The notes under the pieces: model-generated
Database searches by the model: none
Seen by the model: only the letters and a program-made list of their open reading frames with translations
What the model was told of the DNA's origin: nothing
Shown: piece after piece, positions 55,685-61,954 of the stretch
Position numbering within the stretch: the stretch's first letter is position 1
Layout of the letters: every line of letters begins with the position of its first letter
Position numbers and translations under genes: made by a program
Assembly (NCBI RefSeq): GCF_937988725.1
Contig: NZ_CALKHS010000010.1
Span: forward strand, 682,001 to 746,000
Direction: 5' to 3'
Length of the DNA stretch: 64,000 nucleotides
Origin: an uncultured Castellaniella sp.
GTDB taxonomy: Bacteria > Pseudomonadota > Gammaproteobacteria > Burkholderiales > Burkholderiaceae_B

Positions 55685-55827
55685 GCAGCTCTCCTTGCTG
55701 TGGCGCGTCGTCCATCCCCCCGGAGGGCCGGCGGACCGGACCGTCGGACGGCGGCGTTCCCTGCCGGGTGTCCCGGCGCGTTAAAATGCTCGATTATCTT
55801 CGCAGTGTAAGAAAAAAGGAAACCCAT

Positions 55828-56932
55828 ATGGAAGCCGAACGCCAGAACCAGATCAGCACCCACATCGAGGACTATCTGGAGCGCCAGGCCATTCTCCGGA
55901 GGTATCTTTGACTACGATGCCAAGGCCGAACGCCTGCTCGTCGTCAATGCCGAACTGGAAAGCCCCGACGTCTGGAACGACCCGCAGCACGCCCAGGATC
56001 TGGGACGCGAAAAGAAAACCCTGGAAAACGTCGTCGGGACGCTGAGCAGCCTGGAACGCGGCCTGCTCGACGCCCGCGACCTGTTCGAACTGGCCAGCGC
56101 CGACGATGACGACGACACCCTGATCGCCATCGAATCCGACTGCGAGGCCCTGCGCGAAAGCCTGGAAGCCCTGGAATTCCGCCGCATGTTCGACAATCCG
56201 GCCGATCCGCTGAACTGCTTCGTGGACATCCAGGCCGGCGCCGGCGGCACCGAAGCCCAGGACTGGGCCTCCATGCTGCTGCGCCAGTACCTGCACTACG
56301 GCGAACGCAAGGACTTCAAGGTCGAGGTCCTGGAAGAATCCGAGGGCGAAGTCGCCGGCATCAAGTCCGCCACCATCAAGTTCGAAGGCGAATACGCCTA
56401 CGGTCTGCTGCGCACCGAAACCGGCGTGCACCGCCTGGTGCGCAAGAGCCCCTTCGATTCGTCCAACGGCCGGCACACGTCCTTCGCCAGCGTCTTCGTC
56501 TACCCGGAAATCGACGACTCCTTCGAAGTCGACATCAATCCGGCGGACCTGCGCATCGACACCTACCGCGCCAGCGGCGCCGGCGGCCAGCACATCAACA
56601 AGACCGACTCGGCCGTGCGGATCACGCACAATCCCACCGGCATCGTCGTGCAGTGCCAGAACGACCGGTCCCAGCATCGCAACCGGGCCGAAGCCATGCA
56701 GATGCTGAAGTCCCGCCTGTACGAGCTGGAAATGCGCAACCGCATGGCCGAACAGCAGAAACTGGAAGACTCCAAGAGCGACGTGGGCTGGGGCCACCAG
56801 ATCCGCTCCTACGTGCTGGACCAGAGCCGCATCAAGGACCTGCGCACCGGAGTGGAAATCTCCAATACGCAGAAGGTCCTGGACGGCGATCTGGATCCGT
56901 TCATCACCGCCAGCCTGAAACAAGGGGTCTGA
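55828..56932 (+). CDS. prfB: Peptide chain release factor 2, with programmed +1 frameshift
   Basis: Terminates translation at UGA and UAA. The 27-codon first frame ends at an in-frame TGA (55909-55911); a +1 shift continues from 55910 (GAC TAC GAT) for 340 more residues, giving 367 in all, the family length. Recognition motif SPF (KSPFDSSNGRHTS) and catalytic GGQ (GAGGQHINKTDSAVR) are present. An ordinary gene call would miss the first part and start at 56186. An AAGGA site lies before the ATG; a TAAAAT near 55782 may be the -10 element. Confidence 0.96.
55898..55912 (+). promoter_or_regulatory. prfB programmed frameshift site
   Basis: An internal ribosome-binding-like GGAGG (55898-55902) is followed by TAT, the slippery CTT (55906-55908) and TGA C. 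Low RF2 slows termination at TGA and favours the +1 shift, giving autoregulation. Spacing between GGAGG and CTT is the same three bases as in E. coli. Confidence 0.95.
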
Positions 56933-56997
56933 GACCCCGGCCCCGCCGGGGGCGGGCCGCGCCCGCCTCCCATCCCACGAATCACAGATCACCCGAC

Positions 56998-58515
56998 ATG
57001 ACCGCGCAGACCGAATCCCAAACCTCCGACGAAAACCGCCTGATCGCCGAACGGCGCGCCAAGCTGGCCAGCCTGCGCGAGGCCGGCCCCGCCTATCCCA
57101 ACGACTTCCGCCCCGACAGCCATGCCGCCACCCTGCGCGAGGACTGCGATGCGCTGGACGCGGACGCCCTGCTGGCCCTGAACCGCCGCGCCTGCGTGGC
57201 CGGGCGCATGATGCTCAAGCGCGTCATGGGCAAGGCCAGCTTCGCCACGATCCAGGACGCCAGCGGCCGCCTGCAGCTGTACCTGGACCGGAGCGTGCTG
57301 GGCGACGAGACCTACGCGGCCTTCAAGTCCTGGGACATCGGCGACATCGTGGGCGCCGAGGGCCAGGTCTTCAAGACCCACAAGGGCGAACTGTCGCTAC
57401 GCGTGGAATCGCTGCGCCTGCTGTCGAAATCCCTGCGCCCCCTGCCCGACAAGTTCCACGGCGTCGCCGACCAGGAACTGCGCTACCGCCAGCGCTACGT
57501 CGATCTGGTCATGACCCAGGAAACGCGCCAGACCTTCGTGGCCCGCAGCCGGATCGTCACCGCCATCCGCCAGATCATGTCGGACGCCGACTTCCTGGAA
57601 GTCGAAACCCCGATGCTGCATCCGATCCCCGGGGGCGCCGCCGCCAAGCCCTTCATCACGCACCACAACGCGCTGGACATGGACATGTACCTGCGCATCG
57701 CTCCGGAACTGTATCTGAAGCGCCTGATCGTCGGCGGCTTCGAGCGGGTCTTCGAGATCAACCGCAACTTCCGCAACGAAGGGGTCAGCCCGCGCCACAA
57801 TCCCGAATTCACGATGATGGAATTCTATGCGGCGTACACCGACTACCGCTGGCTGATGGACTACACGGAATCCCTGATCCGCGACACGGCGCTGCGCGTC
57901 TGCGGCACGACCGACCTCGTCTACCAGGGCCAGCCCCTGGACCTGGGCCGCGCCTTCGACCGTCTGACCATCACCGAAGCCATCCTGAAATACGCGCCGG
58001 CCTATACGGCCGAACAACTGCAGGACATCGACTTCCTGCGCCGGGACCTGCGCCGCCTGGGCGCCGACATCGACGGCCCCGTGCTGGCCCATGCGGGCCT
58101 GGGCGCCCTGCAGCTGGCCCTGTTCGAGGAAACGGCCGAAGCCCTGCTCTGGCACCCGACCTTCATCATCGACTACCCGGTCGAGGTCTCGCCGCTGGCC
58201 CGGGCGTCCGACACCCAGCCCGGCATCACGGAACGCTTCGAGCTGTTCGCCTGCGGCCGTGAAATCGCCAACGGCTTTTCCGAACTGAACGATCCGGAAG
58301 ATCAAGCCGCCCGGTTCCAGGCCCAGGTGGCCGCCAAGGACGCCGGCGACGAGGAAGCCATGTACTACGACGCCGATTACGTGCGGGCGCTGGAATACGG
58401 CATGCCGCCCACCGGCGGCTGCGGCATCGGCATCGACCGTCTGGTCATGATGCTGACCGACAGCCCCAACATCCGCGACGTGATCCTGTTCCCGCACCTG
58501 CGCCGCGAAGACTGA
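56998..58515 (+). CDS. lysS: Lysyl-tRNA synthetase, class II
   Basis: Charges tRNA-Lys. Length 505 is normal. An N-terminal OB-fold anticodon-binding domain (residues about 60-165, GRMMLKRVMGKASFATIQD) precedes the class II core: motif 1 near FLEVETPMLHPIPGGAAAKPF, motif 2 FEINRNFRNEGVSPRHNPEFTMMEFY, and motif 3 GCGIGIDRLVMML near the end. The start at 56998 (MTAQTESQ) follows prfB by 65 bases, the conserved prfB-lysS pairing. No convincing ribosome binding site. Confidence 0.97.
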   Translation: MTAQTESQTSDENRLIAERRAKLASLREAGPAYPNDFRPDSHAATLREDCDALDADALLALNRRACVAGRMMLKRVMGKASFATIQDASGRLQLYLDRSVLGDETYAAFKSWDIGDIVGAEGQVFKTHKGELSLRVESLRLLSKSLRPLPDKFHGVADQELRYRQRYVDLVMTQETRQTFVARSRIVTAIRQIMSDADFLEVETPMLHPIPGGAAAKPFITHHNALDMDMYLRIAPELYLKRLIVGGFERVFEINRNFRNEGVSPRHNPEFTMMEFYAAYTDYRWLMDYTESLIRDTALRVCGTTDLVYQGQPLDLGRAFDRLTITEAILKYAPAYTAEQLQDIDFLRRDLRRLGADIDGPVLAHAGLGALQLALFEETAEALLWHPTFIIDYPVEVSPLARASDTQPGITERFELFACGREIANGFSELNDPEDQAARFQAQVAAKDAGDEEAMYYDADYVRALEYGMPPTGGCGIGIDRLVMMLTDSPNIRDVILFPHLRRED

Positions 58516-58534
58516 TTGCGCCCGGCGTTCCACA

Positions 58535-58564
58535 AAAAAGGCCGGGGCATGCCCCGGCCTTTTT
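58535..58564. terminator. Bidirectional terminator between lysS and iscA
   Basis: A perfect 30-base palindrome with a GGCCGGGGC core, flanked by AAAAA on the left and TTTTT on the right. It serves lysS on the plus strand and iscA (stop at 58588) on the minus strand. Confidence 0.93.
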
Positions 58565-58587
58565 CATGCCCGCGATGCGGGCCGGCG

Positions 58588-58911
58588 TCAGACGGTGAAG
58601 GATTCCCCGCAGCCGCACGCCGCCTTTTCATTGGGATTGCGGAAGCGGAAGCCTTCGTTCAGGCCCTCGCGGACATAGTCCAGTTCCGTGCCCTGCAGAT
58701 AGGGCAGGCTGTCGGGCGCGACGTACAGCCGGGCGCCGAACTGCTCGAAGACCTGATCGTCCGTCGCCGGATCGTCCACGTATTCCAGTTGATAGGACAT
58801 GCCGGAACAGCCCGACGGCTTCACGCCCAGGCGCAGGCCCAGGCCCTTGCCCCGCTTGTCCAGATGGCGCCGGATGTGATCGGCGGCCTGTTGTGTCAGT
58901 GTGATTGCCAT
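58588..58911 (-). CDS. iscA: Iron-sulfur cluster assembly protein IscA
   Basis: A-type cluster carrier of 107 residues. The three conserved Cys are present: one in KPSGCSGMSY near residue 36 and two in ACGCGESF near the C-terminus. Start MAITLTQQAADHI at 58911; a longer reading adds 16 unrelated residues. Last gene of iscRSUA, 28 bases after iscU. No hscB, hscA or fdx follows; the operon ends at a strong terminator. Confidence 0.92.
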   Translation of the reverse strand: MAITLTQQAADHIRRHLDKRGKGLGLRLGVKPSGCSGMSYQLEYVDDPATDDQVFEQFGARLYVAPDSLPYLQGTELDYVREGLNEGFRFRNPNEKAACGCGESFTV

Positions 58912-58939
58912 GATGACCTCGACAATGAAAATCGGTGTT

Positions 58940-59326
58940 TCAGGAACGCTTATGCGCATAGTCTGCCACGACTGCGCGGATGGCGTCCTGCGCCAGCAAG
59001 GCGCAGTGCAGCTTGGCGGGCGGCAGGTCCAGCGCCTGGACGATGTCCTGGCTGCGGATGTCCAGCGCCTGGTCCAGGCTGCGGCCCTGCAGCCAGTCCG
59101 CCGCCAGCGACCCGGCCGCGATCGCCGCGCCGCAGCCGAAAGCGCGGAAGCAGGCGGATTCGATGGACGACCCCTGCACGCGGATCTGCAGCTTCAGCAC
59201 CTGTCCCAGCGCGGGCGAACCCACCAGCGCCGTCCCCACACGGGGGTCCTGCGGATCGAAGGACCCGACGTGGCGCGGATGCAGGTAGTGATCCAGGACC
59301 TGCGGCCCGTAGCTCGGCCCGGCCAT
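58940..59326 (-). CDS. iscU: IscU-like scaffold lacking one ligand Cys and the adjacent Asp
   Basis: Scaffold of 128 residues, clearly homologous to IscU: YGPQVLDHYLHPRHVGSFD, then LKLQIRV, GCGAAIAAGSL and LPPAKLHC. E. coli IscU builds clusters with C37, D39, C63, H105 and C106. Here the segment APAC-GD reads SPAL-GQ, so the first Cys is Leu40 (codon CTG) and the Asp is Gln42 (CAG); C65, H107 and C108 remain. A further Cys59 (SACFRAFGCG) replaces an Arg. The HscA-recognition motif LPPVK is LPPAK. Overlaps iscS by one base. Scaffold activity is doubtful or altered. Confidence 0.88.
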   Translation of the reverse strand: MAGPSYGPQVLDHYLHPRHVGSFDPQDPRVGTALVGSPALGQVLKLQIRVQGSSIESACFRAFGCGAAIAAGSLAADWLQGRSLDQALDIRSQDIVQALDLPPAKLHCALLAQDAIRAVVADYAHKRS

Positions 59327-60546
59327 CACAGAGCGCCTTCCCACGCAGCCAGTGTGCCCTGCTGGCGCATTTCCCACAAGGGCGAGACGTCCCGCAGGCG
59401 CTGGATCTGGGCGCGCAGCAGGGCCACCGCCCGGTCGATCTGTTCGGGCGTGGTGTAGCGGCCCAGGGTCAGGCGCAGGGAGCTGTGCGCCAGGGGATCG
59501 CTGCGCCCCAGCGCCCGCAACACGTAGGAAGGCTCCAGGCTGGCGGAGGTGCAGGCCGAGCCGCTGGAGACGGCCAGCTCGGGGATCGACATCAGCAGGG
59601 CTTCGCCTTCGATGTGGGCGATGCTGACGTTCAGGGTATGCGCCACGCGGCGATCGGGCGCGCCGTTCAGGTAGATGTCGGGCAGGTCCTTCAGGCCGTC
59701 CCACAAACGATCCCGCAAGGCGCGGATCCGGGGAATTTCATCGTTCATCAGTTCGGCGGCCAGGGCGTAGGCCTGGCCCATGCCGACGATCTGATGCGTG
59801 GGCAGGGTGCCGGATCGCAGGCCGCGCTCGTGGCCGCCGCCGTGGATCTGGGCTTCCAGGCGCGCGCGCGGCTTGCGCCGCACGTACAGCGCCCCAACGC
59901 CCTTGGGACCATAGGTCTTGTGGGCGGACAGGGACATCAGATCGACGCCCAGCGCATCGACGTCGATGTCGACCTTGCCGGTGGCCTGGGCCGCATCCGT
60001 GTGGAACAGCACGCCCTGTTCGCGGCAGACGGCCGCCAGCGCGGCGATGTCCTGGATGACGCCGATCTCGTTGTTCACCAGCATGATCGAAGCCAGGATG
60101 GTGTCGGGCCGCAAGGCCGCCCGCAAGACCTGGGGATCGATCAGGCCGCCCTCGTCCACGTCCAGGTAGCTCACCTGGAAGCCGCGCTGTTCCAGCGCCT
60201 GGCAGGTATCGAGCACGGCCTTGTGTTCGGTGCGCGCGGTCACGATGTGGCGCCCCCGGGCCGCGTGGAATTCCGCGACGCCCTTGATCGCAAGGTTGTC
60301 GGATTCGGTCGCCCCGGACGTCCAGACGATTTCGCGCGAATCGGCGTGGATCAGACCGGCCACCTGGGCGCGGGCCTGATCGACGGCCTCTTCGGCATCC
60401 CAGCCCCAGGCGTGGCTGCGCGAGGCCGGGTTGCCGAAGCGCTGGGCCAGCCAGGGCAGCATGGCCTGCACGACCCGCTCGTCCACCGGCGTGGTGGCCG
60501 AATAATCCAGGTAGATGGGGAGATCCGGGGACAGACCCTGCGACAT
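59326..60546 (-). CDS. iscS: Cysteine desulfurase IscS
   Basis: PLP enzyme of 406 residues that removes sulfur from cysteine for cluster assembly and tRNA thiolation. It opens PIYLDYSATTPVD, has the PLP Lys in SLSAHKTYGPKG near residue 207 and the active-site Cys loop SSGSACTSASLEPSYVL near 330. The start at 60546 (MSQGLSP) fits; a start 37 codons earlier is in the iscR gene. It follows iscR by 20 bases. All catalytic elements look intact, in contrast to iscU. Confidence 0.95.
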   Translation of the reverse strand: MSQGLSPDLPIYLDYSATTPVDERVVQAMLPWLAQRFGNPASRSHAWGWDAEEAVDQARAQVAGLIHADSREIVWTSGATESDNLAIKGVAEFHAARGRHIVTARTEHKAVLDTCQALEQRGFQVSYLDVDEGGLIDPQVLRAALRPDTILASIMLVNNEIGVIQDIAALAAVCREQGVLFHTDAAQATGKVDIDVDALGVDLMSLSAHKTYGPKGVGALYVRRKPRARLEAQIHGGGHERGLRSGTLPTHQIVGMGQAYALAAELMNDEIPRIRALRDRLWDGLKDLPDIYLNGAPDRRVAHTLNVSIAHIEGEALLMSIPELAVSSGSACTSASLEPSYVLRALGRSDPLAHSSLRLTLGRYTTPEQIDRAVALLRAQIQRLRDVSPLWEMRQQGTLAAWEGAL

Positions 60547-60566
60547 TGAGACTCCAGAACGAACGA

Positions 60567-61082
60567 TCAGGCGGAAACGGCTTCCTTGCTGGCGTCGGCC
60601 ACCGGAGTGATGGGAATCGTCTGGCGGCCGCTGCGCAGATGCCCGGATTCCTGCCATTCCCGCAAACGCTGCTGATCCACCAGATCCTGCAGCGACACCG
60701 AATCCAGGTATTCCAGCATTTTACGACTCAAGGTGGCCCACAGGTCATGGGTCATGCATTTCCCGGAATGGCCATTGCGCCCGATGTCGCAGTTTTCCTT
60801 GCCGCCGCAGCTGGTCGCGTCCAGCGGCTCGTCCACCGCGAAGATGATGTCGGCCACGGAAATGTCCCGGGCATGGCGGGCCAGCGTATATCCCCCGCCC
60901 GGCCCGCGCACGCTGTCCACGAGTTCGTGGCGGCGCAGCTTGCCGAAGAGCTGTTCCAGGTAGGACAAGGAAATGTTCTGGCGCTCGCTGATGGCGGCCA
61001 GCGTCACCGGCCCGCTGTGATGACGCAATCCCAGATCGATCATTGCCGTCACGGCAAAACGTCCTTTGGTCGTCAAACGCAT
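60567..61082 (-). CDS. iscR: Iron-sulfur cluster-sensing regulator IscR
   Basis: Rrf2-family repressor of 171 residues. Winged-helix N-terminus MRLTTKGRFAVTAMIDL, recognition region ISLSYLEQLFGKLRRHELVDSVRGPGGGY, and the [2Fe-2S] region C92-x5-C98-x10-C109-x2-H112. In E. coli the second spacer is five residues, so here it is five longer and contains an additional His. The start at 61082 is supported by MRLTTKGR. Two IscR-type operators and an FNR-type box lie upstream, indicating autoregulation. Confidence 0.93.
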   Translation of the reverse strand: MRLTTKGRFAVTAMIDLGLRHHSGPVTLAAISERQNISLSYLEQLFGKLRRHELVDSVRGPGGGYTLARHARDISVADIIFAVDEPLDATSCGGKENCDIGRNGHSGKCMTHDLWATLSRKMLEYLDSVSLQDLVDQQRLREWQESGHLRSGRQTIPITPVADASKEAVSA

Positions 61083-61124
61083 GATGAAACCCCTTTGATC
61101 TGAATCCAATCCCGCGGGCAGCAG

Positions 61125-61149
61125 ATACCCGACTGTTCAAGTCAAGTAT
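61125..61149 (-). promoter_or_regulatory. IscR type 1 operator, promoter-proximal
   Basis: A 25-base near-palindrome on the minus strand with half-sites ATACTTGACT and CAGTCGGGTAT, matching the E. coli type 1 consensus at nearly every fixed position. It overlaps the likely -10 element (TATACT, 61145-61150) and start site of iscR, so bound IscR would repress. Confidence 0.82.
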
Positions 61150-61155
61150 AGCCTA

Positions 61156-61180
61156 GTACCTGACTAAAATACTCAGCTTT
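61156..61180 (-). promoter_or_regulatory. IscR type 1 operator, promoter-distal
   Basis: Second copy, with half-sites AAAGCTGAGT and TAGTCAGGTAC, about three mismatches to the type 1 consensus. It covers the -35 region of the iscR promoter. The two sites are 31 bases apart, close to three helical turns, suggesting cooperative binding on one face. Confidence 0.75.
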
Positions 61181-61202
61181 AGGGGAACGCCGCTTATGTA
61201 TC

Positions 61203-61216
61203 TTGATCAATATCAA
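61203..61216 (-). promoter_or_regulatory. FNR/Anr-type box upstream of iscR
   Basis: TTGATCAATATCAA is a perfect match to the FNR/Anr consensus TTGAT-N4-ATCAA. With the start site predicted seven bases after TATACT (near 61138), the box centre is at about -71.5, a standard class I activation position. The -35 hexamer there is poor, as expected for an activated promoter. Confidence 0.7.
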
Positions 61217-61260
61217 GTCCGGCCTCCAGCCCGGCGAGACGGCCGGGCCGCCGGATGGAA

Positions 61261-61283
61261 AACGCCCCGAAGACCGGGGCGTT
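61261..61283 (-). terminator. Rho-independent terminator of the phosphatase gene
   Basis: Nine-base stem AACGCCCCG/CGGGGCGTT with a five-base loop; on the minus strand the last arm runs into TTTTCC. It isolates the phosphatase gene from the iscR promoter region that follows. Confidence 0.8.
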
Positions 61284-61334
61284 CAGCGGGACGGGAAGGA
61301 AGCGCGGATGCGGTCCGGACCGCCGGTCGGGCGA

Positions 61335-61823
61335 TCAGGCCGCCTGATATTGCAGCGCGCGCTTGCGAACGAGTTCCAGGACGCCCTGGCAGGCGTCTTC
61401 GATGTAGTCCAGAACCTTGTTGAAGCCTTCGGGACCGCCGTAATAGGGATCGGGCACGGTGGCTTCTTCGTATTCGTTGGAAAAGCGCATCAGCAGCATC
61501 AGCTTGTGCTGATAGATCTTGGGGCAACGCTGTTGCAGCGCGGACAGGTTTTCCCAGTCCATGGCCAGGATCAGATCGGCATCGCGGAAGTCGTCCGCGT
61601 CGATCTGGCGCGCCACGTAGGAAGACAGATCGTAACCGCGCTTGCGGGCCGCCGTCTGCGCACGCGCATCCGGGGCCTCGCCCACATGGAATTGATGGGT
61701 GGCCGCGGAATCGACGCAGATGGCATCGGACAGACCGGCTTCATCGATCAGGTGCTGGAAGACTCCCTGGGCGGAGGGAGAACGGCAGATATTGCCCGTG
61801 CAGACAAAAAGTACCTTATGCAT
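61335..61823 (-). CDS. Low-molecular-weight protein-tyrosine phosphatase
   Basis: Cytoplasmic phosphatase of 162 residues. The P-loop VCTGNICRSP near residue 7 gives C-x5-R-S, and the general acid lies in VPDPYYGG near residue 120. The start at 61823 (MHKVLFVCTGN) is unambiguous; a much longer reading of this frame runs back into uvrB and is rejected. 131 bases downstream of uvrB. May act on tyrosine-phosphorylated proteins in envelope or polysaccharide control; no partner kinase is encoded here. Confidence 0.9.
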   Translation of the reverse strand: MHKVLFVCTGNICRSPSAQGVFQHLIDEAGLSDAICVDSAATHQFHVGEAPDARAQTAARKRGYDLSSYVARQIDADDFRDADLILAMDWENLSALQQRCPKIYQHKLMLLMRFSNEYEEATVPDPYYGGPEGFNKVLDYIEDACQGVLELVRKRALQYQAA

Positions 61824-61912
61824 GATAGGTGAAAGTGTGAGGGAAAACCCGGAAATTGGCAAGCTTTTTCCTGGGAAATCCATAAAAAAAACCTGTGGCG
61901 TCAGAACTTTGC

Positions 61913-61939
61913 GGCGGGCGGGCGCCGCCCCCGCCCGCC
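61913..61939 (-). terminator. GC-rich hairpin downstream of uvrB
   Basis: Nine-base stem GGCGGGCGG/CCGCCCGCC with a nine-base loop, just after the uvrB stop. A run of eight T on the minus strand (61884-61891) lies about 20 bases beyond the stem, further than in a classical terminator. Confidence 0.45.
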
Positions 61940-61954
61940 CCCCGTTTTCCGCCC

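Noticed and set aside
56186..56932. Short 248-residue prfB starting at an internal ATG
   Set aside because: The frame continues upstream to the frameshift site and gives the full family length.
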